64,000 nt of DNA from Alphaproteobacteria bacterium (lineage in GTDB: Bacteria > Pseudomonadota > Alphaproteobacteria > Rhodospirillales > WMHbin7): NCBI GenBank assembly GCA_015232335.1, contig JADFZV010000001.1:226813-290812 (forward strand), written 5' to 3'. Position numbers and translations under genes: made by a program. A model generated the notes under the pieces. The model was not told the origin of the DNA, made no database searches, and worked only from the letters and a program-made list of their open reading frames with translations. Each line of letters begins with the position of its first letter. Position 1 is the first letter of the stretch. Positions 47,324 through 56,631 of the stretch are shown here, piece by piece.

Positions 47324-48598
47324 ATGCCGCCGCAAGAGCGTGTTTTCACGGTCGAGGTCCCCCAGGTCCGCTTTGGTGCCCATGCCCTGTCCGAGGCGGG
47401 AGAGGCGGCTTTAAGCCTGGGCATGAAGCGCATTGCCCTGTTTACAGACCGTCAGCTAGCCAGGGACACCCCTTGGCCCGGCGAGCTGGCCTTGCATCTG
47501 AAAGCGGCTGGTTGCGACGTGGCGATCTATGCAGATGTGCGCGTCGAGCCGACAGACTCGTCGTTTCAGGCAGCGGCGGACTTTTACCGCCAGGGGGGCT
47601 TTGACGGGGCGGTCTCGCTGGGTGGGGGGTCGGTGATGGATACCGCCAAGGCGGCCCTGCTTTATGCGGCTCATCCCGCCCCCTTTCTTGATTATGTGGC
47701 AGCACCCTATGGCAAGGTTCTGCCCGTACCCGGCCCCTTGCCCCCTCACATTGCCTGTCCCACGACATCGGGCACCGGCTCGGAATGCACCGGCATCGCC
47801 GTCTTCGATTTCGAGGGTCAGGCGATTAAAACCGTGATCGCGCATCGGCGCCTAAAGCCCACGCTGGCCCTGATCGATCCACGGGTTACCGCCACCATGC
47901 CCCTTGGCGTCCTGGCTTCGACCGGCTTTGACGTTCTGACCCACGCCATCGAATCCTATACGGCCAGGCCCTATACAATGCGCGAACGGCCCGCCTCGGG
48001 GTCTCTGCGCCCCATGAGCCAGGGGGCCAATCCCTGGAGCGACATGGGCAGCCTGGAAGCCATCCGCCTGGGCGGGCGCTATCTGGTGCGCGCCGCCACC
48101 GACAGGCAGGACAGCGAAGCCCGCGAGGGGCTGATGTTCGCGGCCACTCTGGCCGGAATCGCCTTTGGCAATTCGGGGGTTCACCTGCCGCATGCGATGT
48201 CCTATGCCGTGGCCGGGCTCTGCCACAGCTTCACGGCCAAGGGCTATGAGCAGATACCGCCCATGGTGCCGCATGGCATTTCGGTGGTGCTGAATGCCCC
48301 TTCGGCTTTTCGTTTCACCGCCCAAGCCTGCCCCGAACGTCACCTCGATTGCGCCAAGGCATTGGGGGCGACTTGCGAGGGCCAAGAGCCGGGCGAGGCG
48401 CTGGCCCAGGCTTTGATTCGCCTGATGCAGGCGGCGGGGCTGCCCAACGGCCTGGCGGCACTTGGCTATGAGGAAAAGGATCTGGATGCCCTGGCCAAGG
48501 GGGCGGCCACCCAGCCCCGGTTGCTCAACAATGCGCCCCTGCCCGTCTGCGAAGCCGATCTGCGGGCCATCTTTAAGAATGCGCAGCAACTGTGGTGA
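47324..48598 (+). CDS. Iron-containing alcohol dehydrogenase (HOT/ADHFE1-like)
   Basis: 424 residues from the ATG at 47324 with GGGGAG before it. Type III dehydrogenase: the nucleotide site is SLGGGSVMDTAKA, CPTTSGTGSECTGIAVF is conserved, and the metal ligands lie in FDVLTHAIESYTARP and LPHAMSYAVAGLCHSF with VPHGISVVL. Sequence features, including the insert PASGSLRPMSQGANPWSD, resemble mitochondrial hydroxyacid-oxoacid transhydrogenase rather than simple alcohol dehydrogenases. The substrate is unproven. Its end overlaps the following gene by 7 bp. Confidence 0.9.
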   Translation: MPPQERVFTVEVPQVRFGAHALSEAGEAALSLGMKRIALFTDRQLARDTPWPGELALHLKAAGCDVAIYADVRVEPTDSSFQAAADFYRQGGFDGAVSLGGGSVMDTAKAALLYAAHPAPFLDYVAAPYGKVLPVPGPLPPHIACPTTSGTGSECTGIAVFDFEGQAIKTVIAHRRLKPTLALIDPRVTATMPLGVLASTGFDVLTHAIESYTARPYTMRERPASGSLRPMSQGANPWSDMGSLEAIRLGGRYLVRAATDRQDSEAREGLMFAATLAGIAFGNSGVHLPHAMSYAVAGLCHSFTAKGYEQIPPMVPHGISVVLNAPSAFRFTAQACPERHLDCAKALGATCEGQEPGEALAQALIRLMQAAGLPNGLAALGYEEKDLDALAKGAATQPRLLNNAPLPVCEADLRAIFKNAQQLW

Positions 48599-49413
48599 AG
48601 CTTTCATCGGCGATCGCCCTGGCTTTGCTTCTTTTTGCTCTGCCCGCTCGGGCGGGCGATCACGTCCGCTTGCGCTACGAGGTGAATTGGAGCGGATTTC
48701 ATGCCGCAGATCTGGAACTGGAGCTGAAGGAAGGAGACGGGCGCCATCTGTCATCCCTGGCCATGGAAACGCGGGGTTTGGTGAATTGGCTGATCAAGCT
48801 GCGCTTTGATGCCAACGCCGAGGGCGTGTCGGCAGCGGGCGGACCAAGATCCCTGGCCTATCGCACGGAATTCACCAATCGCAATGGCAGGCGCAGGCTT
48901 GAACTGGCCTTCGATCCGGCGAGCGGAAAATCAGAGATCGTCACGGATATCAAACTGGGTAACGCGCCTACTGGCGAGAGTGCTGATCCCGAGCAGGTCG
49001 AACCCGTTTTGATGGAAGAGCGCCTGGGAGCCCTCGATCCCCTGACCGCCATCAATCGCTTGCAGGAAAGCACCAGGCTGGCCACGCACGGACAGGGGCC
49101 CAAGGCCTTCGCCATTCCCGTTTTTGACGGGCGAAGGCGTTATGATTTTGCGGCCGAGGTTCTGGGAAGCAAGCGCCTTCACGTCGCAGGCAAGCCCTAC
49201 CAGATCATCGAAGTGCGCCTGTCCATGATCACGCTGCAGGGCTTTCGTCCGAAACATCGCAAGATGTGGGATGGCACGCATTTTCTGGTGCGTCTGGACC
49301 CGCACCGCAACTTTACCCCCGTGCAGATTCAAAGCGACGGTTTCTTCGCTTCGACCATGATCAATCTGATTGAAAGCTGCGAGGGAGACGAGGGCTGCCG
49401 AATCGAACGCTAG
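48592..49413 (+). CDS. DUF3108 periplasmic protein
   Basis: 273 residues starting at GTG (48592 or 48595). A signal peptide (LSSAIALALLLFALPARAGD, cleavage after ARA) directs it to the periplasm. VRLRYEVNWSGFHAADLELEL at the mature N-terminus and the later FDGRRRYDFAAEVLG fit the DUF3108 beta-rich family, which resembles lipoprotein-carrier-like folds. Two cysteines near the C-terminus (ESCEGDEGCRIER) may form a disulfide. Function unknown. Overlaps the dehydrogenase gene. Confidence 0.87.
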   Translation: MVKLSSAIALALLLFALPARAGDHVRLRYEVNWSGFHAADLELELKEGDGRHLSSLAMETRGLVNWLIKLRFDANAEGVSAAGGPRSLAYRTEFTNRNGRRRLELAFDPASGKSEIVTDIKLGNAPTGESADPEQVEPVLMEERLGALDPLTAINRLQESTRLATHGQGPKAFAIPVFDGRRRYDFAAEVLGSKRLHVAGKPYQIIEVRLSMITLQGFRPKHRKMWDGTHFLVRLDPHRNFTPVQIQSDGFFASTMINLIESCEGDEGCRIER

Positions 49414-49423
49414 GTAGTCTTGT

Positions 49424-49810
49424 TCAATGTTGCGAGAAGAGATCACGCAGCTTGCAAAACAGGCTCATCAGCCCTGGGGGATGCGCAGGCTTCAGGCATC
49501 CGGCCAGAAAATCATCGGCGGCCTTTTTAGCGTTGCGTTCCGAGGTCAGGCGGACATCAATTCCCCGTTTGGCCATGCGCCGCAAGAAGCCTTCGCCCGC
49601 ACTGCGGCTGATCAGAACCTGCGCCGCGTCCAACGGGTGGGGACCGTCCTTGTCCTTGTGGTGATGGAAGACCTGCCCGGACTCAAGTTCCAGCCGTTCG
49701 GACATACTTCCCGTTTGCCCCATCTCGCCTTCGAAAATCAGCCAGCGCCGCACCAGCCCGGCATGGCCGCTGACCGATTTGAAATCGTCCGAAGCGACGG
49801 CAATGCGCAT
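49424..49810 (-). CDS. NifX/NifB-C-like dinitrogenase cofactor-binding domain protein
   Basis: 128 residues from the ATG at 49810; the track start at 49927 lies in the glucan synthase gene. MRIAVASDDFKSVSGHAGLVRRWLIFE matches the NifX/NafY/NifB C-terminal fold, also seen in the nifB product of this window. The middle contains HHHKDKDGPHP, a histidine-rich stretch that could hold metal. It starts 2 bp after the glucan synthase stop, an unexpected partner. It may act in Fe-Mo cofactor handling or be a general metal-cluster chaperone. Confidence 0.85.
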   Translation of the reverse strand: MRIAVASDDFKSVSGHAGLVRRWLIFEGEMGQTGSMSERLELESGQVFHHHKDKDGPHPLDAAQVLISRSAGEGFLRRMAKRGIDVRLTSERNAKKAADDFLAGCLKPAHPPGLMSLFCKLRDLFSQH

Positions 49811-49812
49811 GA

Positions 49813-52404
49813 TCAGGCCGTTGCCGCCGTCGCCTTCTTGGGGTTGAGCGCCGGAGCGGCCGAGATCAGCGAGGTGATGACGGCGGCCAGATAGGGCATC
49901 GACTGGACGATCAGCACCAAAGTCCACAGACGCGCATCGCGATCATGGGTGCCGTAGCTGTACAAAACAGCCGCCGCCGCCGACCATTGCAGAATGGCCA
50001 GGCCCAATTCCTCCCAGGCGCCCAATACGCCCTTCCACAAGGCGGCCTTGTTCTCCATTTTGGGGGTGCGCATGAAGGGGATCGATTTGGTGAAAATGCC
50101 GTGCAAGATCGCCCTTGCGATGATGAAGGTAAGCCCCATGCCCGCCACCGCCGAGCCGATCTGCTGCGAGACCGAGCATTTGACGCGTGTCTGATACAAG
50201 AATAGATGCGTTGCCAGCTTGTAGAAGAAGACGAACAGGGTGGGAATGGCGAATTCCGCCAGCGGGAAATCGAAATAGCGCGGAGCCAGGACTAGGCCCA
50301 GCGACCATAGAATGCTGGCCGCGGTGAAGACCAGGAACAGGCCGTCTGCCATCCAGGGAAGCCAACCGGCCACGAACTGGAATTTTTGGGCGAAGGAGAG
50401 GTTATTGTCGGACCAGGGCAAAAGCGAGCGCCAATGGCCCTTTAGAATCTGCATGGCGCCGTAGGCCCAGCGATAGCGCTGTTTCTTGTAGCCCATGAAG
50501 GTGTCGGGTGTGAGGCCCTTGCCGAAGCAGTGATTGACATAGACCGAGTGATAGCCCGCTTCCAGGAATTTGAGCCCCAGCTCGGCATCCTCGCAGATGA
50601 AGCCTTCGCCCCATTTGCCTGCCTTCTCCAGGGCATCCTTGCGGATAAGCGTCATGGTGCCATGTTGAATGATGGCGTCATATTCGTTTCGGGCCACCAT
50701 GCCGATATGAAAGAACCCGGCATACTCCCAATTGATCATTTCCTTGAAGGTGTCGTTTTCCCATTCGCGATGATCCTGGGGGGCCTGCACCCAGGCCACC
50801 TTCGGATCGTCGAAATAGGGGGTCAGCGACTTAAGCCAGGTGGAATCGACCAGATAGTCGCTGTCGATGACGCCGATCACCTCTGCCTCGGGATCTGTTT
50901 GGGAGAGGGCGAAATTCAAAGCGCCCGCCTTGTAGCCCGGCCATTGCGGCAGGTGAAAAAAGCGCACTTTGCTGCCCAGCTTGGCGCAATATTCCTCGAC
51001 CGGCTGCCAGACTGCCGGGTCCTTGGTGTTGTTGTCGATGACCAGAATCTCGAAATCCGGATAGTCGAGCTGCATCAGCGAATCGATGGTCATGATCAGC
51101 ATCTGCGGCGGCTCGTTGTAGCAAGGAAGGTGCAGCGACACCTTGGGCAGCTTTGCTTCCCGGGGGCTTGCCGGATCATGCGGCGCGAAATGGCGCTTGA
51201 ATTTCTCGGTCCAGGTCAGTTCGGTGAATTCGAAAGTGGAAATCAGAATCACGAACAGAAGGGCGATCTGGCCCGGCACCAGCATGGTCCACATCACCTC
51301 GGGCCCTGGTGCGAAATCCTTCAGCACCGGAATCGAGGCGGCCCACATCACCACGGAAGCAGATGCCATGGTCATGGCGGCGAAGAACAGGCGTCCGCCC
51401 AGTTTGATCTGACTGCGGCGCCACAGGAACCAGACCAGGGGCAGAAAGCCCATGGCGGTGGCGCCAGCGGCCAGCATCGGCCATTCCTTGATTTCGACCA
51501 CGGGGCCTTCCATGGGGAATTTCTGGCGCCGGTCGGCGTCGAACAAGCCCCAATGGGCGCCCACCGACCATTCGATCTCGTTCTTCCAGGGCTGGTCGAA
51601 GGCCTCGATGATATTGTAGTCGATGTTGGTTTCCGTGGCCGTCTTCAGGAACTTGCGCAGGAACAGGGCCTGACTGACCAGCGACGGTTCAGCCCCGCCC
51701 CGCATCTTGCCCGAGCTGGGCCAACCCACTTCGGTGATCACCACATGCTTGCCGGGGAAGGTGGACTTGATCTCCTCATAGCGTTTCAGAAGATAGTCGT
51801 TGGCCTCCTCGACCGGCACACCTTCCCAATAGGGCAGGATATGGATCGAGATGTAATCCACCTCTTTGGCCAACTCAGGGTATTTCAGCCAGACATACCA
51901 GGGCTCGGCGGTGCTGACCGGCACGCGCACGCGTTCTTTCACTCTGCGGATATAGCGCACAAGCTGGGGCAGCGTGACGTCGCCCCGATGCAAAGCCTCG
52001 TTGCCCACAATCACCCGCTCGACGTTCTTATAGTTGCGGATCTGGCCCATCAGGCTGCGGATTTCCGCTTCGTTGCGGCCCAGCCGGGTATCGATCCAGG
52101 CCCCGGCCAGCACGCGCAACCCATAACGCGCCGCCAGTTCGGGCACCTGCTCAAGCCCGTCCAGCGCCGTATAGGTTCGCACCATGGCGACCTTGCCCGC
52201 CAGCAGCTTGAGATCCTTGTCGACGTCCGACAGCGAGGGATAGCGACCCTGCTGGGGGTTGTCGTCCTTTTGGAAGGGGCTGAAGGAAACGCCTCGAATC
52301 TGGCCTTGCCAGTCCACCCCGGTATGGGGGCGGTTGAGCCAGGCCCAGGCGGCCAGATTGACGATGACGATCAGGGTAAGGACGATAACGCCGGAAAACC
52401 GCAT
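49813..52404 (-). CDS. NdvB-like beta-glucan synthase (GH17-like + GT2)
   Basis: 863 residues from the ATG at 52404 (MRFSGVIVLT). After one N-terminal helix, a GH17-like domain (about 30-300) shows GVSFSPFQKDDNPQQGRYPS, VGNEALHRGDVT and VVITEVGWPSSG. Membrane helices are at about 310-400, then a processive GT2 domain (about 420-650) with CYNEPPQMLIMTIDSL, VIDSDYLVD, CEDAELGLKFLEAGY and KQRYRWAYGAM, and further helices to the end. This domain pair is that of Bradyrhizobium NdvB, which makes cyclic beta-1,3/1,6-glucans for osmoprotection. The product here is inferred to be a periplasmic glucan. Confidence 0.9.
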   Translation of the reverse strand: MRFSGVIVLTLIVIVNLAAWAWLNRPHTGVDWQGQIRGVSFSPFQKDDNPQQGRYPSLSDVDKDLKLLAGKVAMVRTYTALDGLEQVPELAARYGLRVLAGAWIDTRLGRNEAEIRSLMGQIRNYKNVERVIVGNEALHRGDVTLPQLVRYIRRVKERVRVPVSTAEPWYVWLKYPELAKEVDYISIHILPYWEGVPVEEANDYLLKRYEEIKSTFPGKHVVITEVGWPSSGKMRGGAEPSLVSQALFLRKFLKTATETNIDYNIIEAFDQPWKNEIEWSVGAHWGLFDADRRQKFPMEGPVVEIKEWPMLAAGATAMGFLPLVWFLWRRSQIKLGGRLFFAAMTMASASVVMWAASIPVLKDFAPGPEVMWTMLVPGQIALLFVILISTFEFTELTWTEKFKRHFAPHDPASPREAKLPKVSLHLPCYNEPPQMLIMTIDSLMQLDYPDFEILVIDNNTKDPAVWQPVEEYCAKLGSKVRFFHLPQWPGYKAGALNFALSQTDPEAEVIGVIDSDYLVDSTWLKSLTPYFDDPKVAWVQAPQDHREWENDTFKEMINWEYAGFFHIGMVARNEYDAIIQHGTMTLIRKDALEKAGKWGEGFICEDAELGLKFLEAGYHSVYVNHCFGKGLTPDTFMGYKKQRYRWAYGAMQILKGHWRSLLPWSDNNLSFAQKFQFVAGWLPWMADGLFLVFTAASILWSLGLVLAPRYFDFPLAEFAIPTLFVFFYKLATHLFLYQTRVKCSVSQQIGSAVAGMGLTFIIARAILHGIFTKSIPFMRTPKMENKAALWKGVLGAWEELGLAILQWSAAAAVLYSYGTHDRDARLWTLVLIVQSMPYLAAVITSLISAAPALNPKKATAATA

Positions 52405-52610
52405 GATTGAAAAAGGCCCCAAAGAAGTGGAAACAGGGCCTTGCGGCCCCTGTCTGGCCAGGGAATTACACCTTGTTCAAGGCGGAACTATGGCAAACTG
52501 CTAGGAACATTAGCAAAATCTTCTGGTCTGTGCCAGCCCGTCCGGGGGCCCATATCTTCCAGGCCGGGGCTTGCGGACCCCGAGAAATATGTTAGTTTGC
52601 CGCCCTCCAA

Positions 52611-52700
52611 GGAGGGGTGGCCGAGCGGTTGAAGGCGCACGCCTGGAAAGTGTGTGTACGGGAAACCGTACCGAGGGTTCGAATCCCTCTCCCTCCGCCA
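52611..52700 (+). tRNA. tRNA-Ser (GGA)
   Basis: 90 bases, class II tRNA. Acceptor GGAGGGG pairs with CCCTCCG-type end, anticodon loop CTGGAAA with anticodon GGA, long variable arm TACGGGAAACCGTA, T-loop GTTCGAATC and encoded CCA. A strong hairpin follows at once. Confidence 0.96.
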
Positions 52701-52734
52701 TACCAAAAGGGCCCCCTTCGGGGCTCTTTTGGTA
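52701..52734 (+). terminator. Terminator after tRNA-Ser
   Basis: TACCAAAAGGGCCCC pairs with GGGGCTCTTTTGGTA around a CTTC loop, a 15-bp stem with one G-T pair starting directly at the tRNA 3' end. The CTTTT tract lies within the 3' arm, and the element is near palindromic, so it can act in both directions. Confidence 0.8.
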
Positions 52735-52825
52735 TGGCTTGGGGGATCGGTGAACGAACCCTTGTTCGACCCCGAGTGCGCGATTTGACTCGCGCGAGGG
52801 GCGGGGAGGGGCAAAGCCCCGACCC

Positions 52826-52844
52826 AATCCCTCTCGCTGCGCCA
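52826..52844 (+). repeat. Degenerate copy of the tRNA-Ser 3' end
   Basis: AATCCCTCTCGCTGCGCCA resembles the tRNA-Ser 3' end AATCCCTCTCCCTCCGCCA, with 17 of 19 bases equal, 144 bp downstream. Such direct copies are typical of att sites or of decayed tandem tRNA genes. The intervening DNA contains no gene. Confidence 0.5.
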
Positions 52845-52908
52845 ATTTCAGAAAGTCGAAGCGACGCCCAGATATTCGCTCGCAAGTGTCCGGTTGCGTC
52901 TCTTGCGC

Positions 52909-54846
52909 TCAGTCCTCTTCCTCTGCCAGTAGGCGCGCCAGGATTTCGGCCAGTTCAACCGGATCGAGTGGCTTGTCGATGCAGGCATCCGCCAGGCCCG
53001 GCTCCATCGTGGGAAAAGGATAGCCCGACATCAGAACGGCTTTGATTCCACGCTGGGATTCCTTGAGGTGGCGGATAACCTCAGGTCCGCTCATGTCGGG
53101 CATCGCCACATCGCACAGGGCCAGATTGGGCCGGTTCTCCGAGGCGAGGCGCAGGGCCTCGGTGCCGCCCGGAGCGGCCAGCACCCGATAACCCAGGTCG
53201 AACAGAAGATGCTTGAGGTAATCCAGAACCGCCGGATCGTCCTCGGCCACCAGAATGGTGGCGTCAGTGGCCAGCATGGGCAAATCGCCGGGTTCGGAGT
53301 GGCGGTGTCTTAAGGGCTTGGTGGTGATGGGCAGAAAGATCGAAAAGGTCGATCCCTGGCCCAACGTGCTTTCCAGATGAACCGTCCCACCCGCTCCCGT
53401 GGCAAAGCCATAGACCATGGCCAGGCCCAGCCCTGTTCCCTCGCCCGCCTGTTTGGTGGTGAAAAAGGGCTCGAAAATGCGTTTCTTCAATTCATCGTCG
53501 ATGCCGGTACCGGTATCCGTTACACGAATGGCGACGTATCTGCCGGCTGTAACGGAAAGAAGCTGTGCTTCTGGCTCGCTTAAGCTGACCGGTTCGGTGC
53601 GGATCGAAATGGCGCCGACGCTCGACATGGCATCCCTGGCATTGATGACCAGATTGACCACGGCCTGGGCCAGTTGGCTGGGATTGATCGACGCCAGCAG
53701 GCCGTCGTCGTGCGGGGCGATACTTAAGGTGACGCGTTCGCCCAAAAGCGGCCTTAGGAAGGATTCGAGATCCCAGACGGCCTGGCCCACATCGACCACG
53801 CGCGTTTCGGTGGGCTGGTTGCGGCTGAAGGAAAGAAGCTGGCCGGTCAGATCGGTTGCCCGCTCTGCCGCCTTGCCGATTTCGACAAAACACAGCTCGG
53901 CGCGTGCGGCGTTGGAAGGATCGCGCCGTCCCATTTCGGCAAAGCCGCCCACGGCGGTCAGCACGTTGTTGAATTCGTGGGCAAGGCCACTGGCCAATTG
54001 CCCCAGGGCCTCCATCTTGTGCGACTGGCGCAGATGCTCTTCCTGGCGCTTGATTTCGGTGATGTCGGTCAGCAGTTTGACCACGCCGCCCGAGGGGGTC
54101 GCCCGCTCGCTGATGACGTACCAGCGGTCGCTGGTCAGGCGGCAGACGACGGGATCTGTATGGCCGAGATGCCTTGCGATTCTTTCGCGCACCCACTCGT
54201 CCATATGCTCGGTGTCATCGACGAACTGGCCTCGCGTCGCCGCCTTGCGCAGAATGTCGATGAAATTGGCGCCGGGAACCAGCAGGTCGGCGATCAGGGG
54301 ATAGGCCTGACGGTAGGTGTCGTTGCAAAGGACAAGGCGCATGTCGTGGTCGAACAGCACGAAGCCTTCCGAAATGCTTTCGATGGCCTCGCGGCTCAAT
54401 CTTTCCAGATTCTCCGCCGCCGCCCAGGCGTCGGCCTGGGCTTTTCGACTCTCCAGCAATTGCCGCTCCTGGTCGGCCAGCCGGGCCGAGGCGTGGTTGA
54501 TCGCCGTTTGCAGACGTAAAATCTCTACGGGTGCGCCCACGCGGTAGTCAAGATAGCGACCGCGCAGCTCCGCCAGATCTTCGGTAAAGCGCGTCGCCTC
54601 ATCCAGGGCCGCCAGGGGACGGCGCATAACCAGCGCCACGGCGCCCATCATGGAAAAAATGCCCAAGGCGATCAGAAGGATATCCGACAGCCCATGCGTC
54701 ATTCGATTGCGAATGCGAATTCCTTCGGAAAAATCAAGCAGCTCATTGCCCAGGATCAGCGCTGCCAGCAAAACGAAGATGGCCCCCACGGCAAGGATGA
54801 TGCGAGTGCCCAACCTTTGGGGAGAAAGCAATCTGATCAGGCCCAT
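52909..54846 (-). CDS. Hybrid histidine kinase with C-terminal receiver
   Basis: 645 residues. Two transmembrane helices (about 15-40 and 53-72), a coiled coil, a PAS domain (about 150-265; [20 protein letters not shown]), HisKA with [15 protein letters not shown] (about 290), HATPase ([30 protein letters not shown]) and a receiver (about 520-640; [30 protein letters not shown]). All catalytic motifs are intact. The H-box form HEFNN is that of NtrB/PAS-rich kinases. No response regulator is adjacent, so output is probably through an HPt protein elsewhere. Confidence 0.92.
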   Translation of the reverse strand: MGLIRLLSPQRLGTRIILAVGAIFVLLAALILGNELLDFSEGIRIRNRMTHGLSDILLIALGIFSMMGAVALVMRRPLAALDEATRFTEDLAELRGRYLDYRVGAPVEILRLQTAINHASARLADQERQLLESRKAQADAWAAAENLERLSREAIESISEGFVLFDHDMRLVLCNDTYRQAYPLIADLLVPGANFIDILRKAATRGQFVDDTEHMDEWVRERIARHLGHTDPVVCRLTSDRWYVISERATPSGGVVKLLTDITEIKRQEEHLRQSHKMEALGQLASGLAHEFNNVLTAVGGFAEMGRRDPSNAARAELCFVEIGKAAERATDLTGQLLSFSRNQPTETRVVDVGQAVWDLESFLRPLLGERVTLSIAPHDDGLLASINPSQLAQAVVNLVINARDAMSSVGAISIRTEPVSLSEPEAQLLSVTAGRYVAIRVTDTGTGIDDELKKRIFEPFFTTKQAGEGTGLGLAMVYGFATGAGGTVHLESTLGQGSTFSIFLPITTKPLRHRHSEPGDLPMLATDATILVAEDDPAVLDYLKHLLFDLGYRVLAAPGGTEALRLASENRPNLALCDVAMPDMSGPEVIRHLKESQRGIKAVLMSGYPFPTMEPGLADACIDKPLDPVELAEILARLLAEEED

Positions 54847-54957
54847 GATGTGTCATCCCCCTCGGGCAGGCCAATCCTGCGCCGGGGACATGATTGCGGC
54901 TTTGGGGGGCAGGATCAAGAGTGGTGACGAAAGCGCTTCTGAGGTATAAACGGCGCG

Positions 54958-56631
54958 ATGGGTACAAACGAAACCTTGCCAGATTCCCTGCTCGACCTTT
55001 TGGCGGATGCCGTGGTGGTGGCGGATGCCGATGGGCACATTATAAAGGTCAACCGCGCCTTCGAGAAGGCGACCGGCATGACCTTGAGCCTGGTTAAAGG
55101 AAGGGATTTCAAGGAATTATGGACCGAACCGCTGGCCCTGGCCGAGGGGTTGACCCTGGGCGGCCCGCCGCAAAGCGGGGAAGCCCGCCTGGAAAAGCCC
55201 GGCGGCGAGATCAAGCATTTTTCGGTTAATCTGACCCTTCAGGAAGGCGAGAGCGAGCCGCGTCTGCTGGCGGTGCTGCACGATCTTGAGGATACGGAAG
55301 GGTCGGCATCCAAGGTCGGGCTCGATGCCTTGACCGGCCTGCCCAACCGCCATCTGTTTCACGACCGGGCCGAGCAAAATCTGCTCAATGCGCGCCGGGC
55401 GGCCAAGTCGGTCGCCATGCTGCTGGTGGGGCTTGACCGTTTCTCGGTGCTGAATGACGCCTTCGGCCATCCCGGCGGCGACTTGTTGTTGAAGGAAGTT
55501 TCAGAACGCTTAAAAAAATGTGTGCGCGGCTCCGATACGGCGGCCCGTCTCACTTCCGACATGTTCGGTCTGGTTCTGCCCATCGCTGCGGTTGACGACA
55601 GCGTCATCGTGGCCGAGAAGGTGCTGAAAAGCCTGCGCGAGCCTTTTCACATCGGTGATCGCGAAGTCGTGCTGACCGCCAGTATCGGCATCAGCATTCA
55701 TCCCACCGATGCCGATACCGCCGACCATCTGATGAAGAACGCCGACAGTGCCATGCATCATGCCAAGGCCAAGGGGCGCGACCAATATCAGTTCTATGCG
55801 GGCGAGATGAACGAGAAGGCCCGTAAGCGCCTCGATCTCGAGCAAAGGCTGCGCCGCGCCCTGGTGGCGGGTGAATTCGTTTTGTACTATCAGCCGAAGA
55901 TTCGCGTCGATGCTGACAGCCTGACCGGCATGGAAGCCCTGATCCGCTGGATCGAGCCCGGACGCGGCATGATTTCTCCCGCCGATTTCATTCCGGTGGC
56001 CGAGGAGTCGGGGCTGATTGGCCCCATCGGCCATTGGGTGCTGGCTGAGGCCTGTCGTCAGAACAAGGCCTGGCAGGACATGGGGCTGAAGCCGCTTCGC
56101 GTTTCGGTCAATGTCTCGGCGCATCAGTTTCGCGATCAGAATCTGATCGACAAGGTAAAGCAGGTGCTGCGCGACACCGGAATCGATCCCTGCTGGCTTG
56201 AACTTGAACTGACCGAAAGCATGCTGGTCGGTGATATCGAGCAGGTGGTCAGCAGAATGCGCGATCTGCGCGATCTTGGCCTTCATCTGTCGATCGACGA
56301 TTTCGGAACCGGCTATTCCAGCCTAAGCTATCTGGCGCGTTTTCCCATCACCACCTTGAAGATCGATCGGGCCTTCGTGCGCGACGTTGAAACCAATCCC
56401 TTTACGGCGGAAATCGCCCGGGCCATCATCGGGCTCTCGCGCGGGCTCAATCTAGAAGTGGTGGCCGAAGGGGCCGAACTGGTCGAGCAGGTCGATTTCC
56501 TGCGCGAGAACGGTTGCGACATGGTGCAGGGCTTCTATTTCAGCAAGCCCCTGCCGCCCGCAGAGTTCGAGGCGCGCCTGCGCGAGACGACCGAAAAGGA
56601 AGCGGCGCTAAAAGTGCAGGTGTCCGGTTAG
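54958..56631 (+). CDS. PAS-GGDEF-EAL protein, probable c-di-GMP phosphodiesterase
   Basis: 557 residues. PAS (about 5-115), GGDEF-like (about 118-280) and EAL (about 295-545) domains. The GGDEF signature is replaced by TSDMF (ARLTSDMFGLVLP), so diguanylate cyclase activity is unlikely. The EAL motif is intact (GMEALIRWIEP), as are ELTESML, DDFGTGYSSLSYL and KIDRAFV, so it should hydrolyse c-di-GMP, with the GGDEF domain perhaps sensing GTP. No membrane segment. Its 3' end overlaps the convergent amidohydrolase by 24 bp. Confidence 0.93.
   Translation: MGTNETLPDSLLDLLADAVVVADADGHIIKVNRAFEKATGMTLSLVKGRDFKELWTEPLALAEGLTLGGPPQSGEARLEKPGGEIKHFSVNLTLQEGESEPRLLAVLHDLEDTEGSASKVGLDALTGLPNRHLFHDRAEQNLLNARRAAKSVAMLLVGLDRFSVLNDAFGHPGGDLLLKEVSERLKKCVRGSDTAARLTSDMFGLVLPIAAVDDSVIVAEKVLKSLREPFHIGDREVVLTASIGISIHPTDADTADHLMKNADSAMHHAKAKGRDQYQFYAGEMNEKARKRLDLEQRLRRALVAGEFVLYYQPKIRVDADSLTGMEALIRWIEPGRGMISPADFIPVAEESGLIGPIGHWVLAEACRQNKAWQDMGLKPLRVSVNVSAHQFRDQNLIDKVKQVLRDTGIDPCWLELELTESMLVGDIEQVVSRMRDLRDLGLHLSIDDFGTGYSSLSYLARFPITTLKIDRAFVRDVETNPFTAEIARAIIGLSRGLNLEVVAEGAELVEQVDFLRENGCDMVQGFYFSKPLPPAEFEARLRETTEKEAALKVQVSG

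Noticed and set aside
50530-52410. 626-residue plus-strand ORF opposite the glucan synthase
   Set aside because: It lies wholly antisense to a gene with clear GH17 and GT2 motifs; long open antisense frames are expected in GC-rich coding DNA, and its sequence is His/Gly/Gln-rich without any motif.
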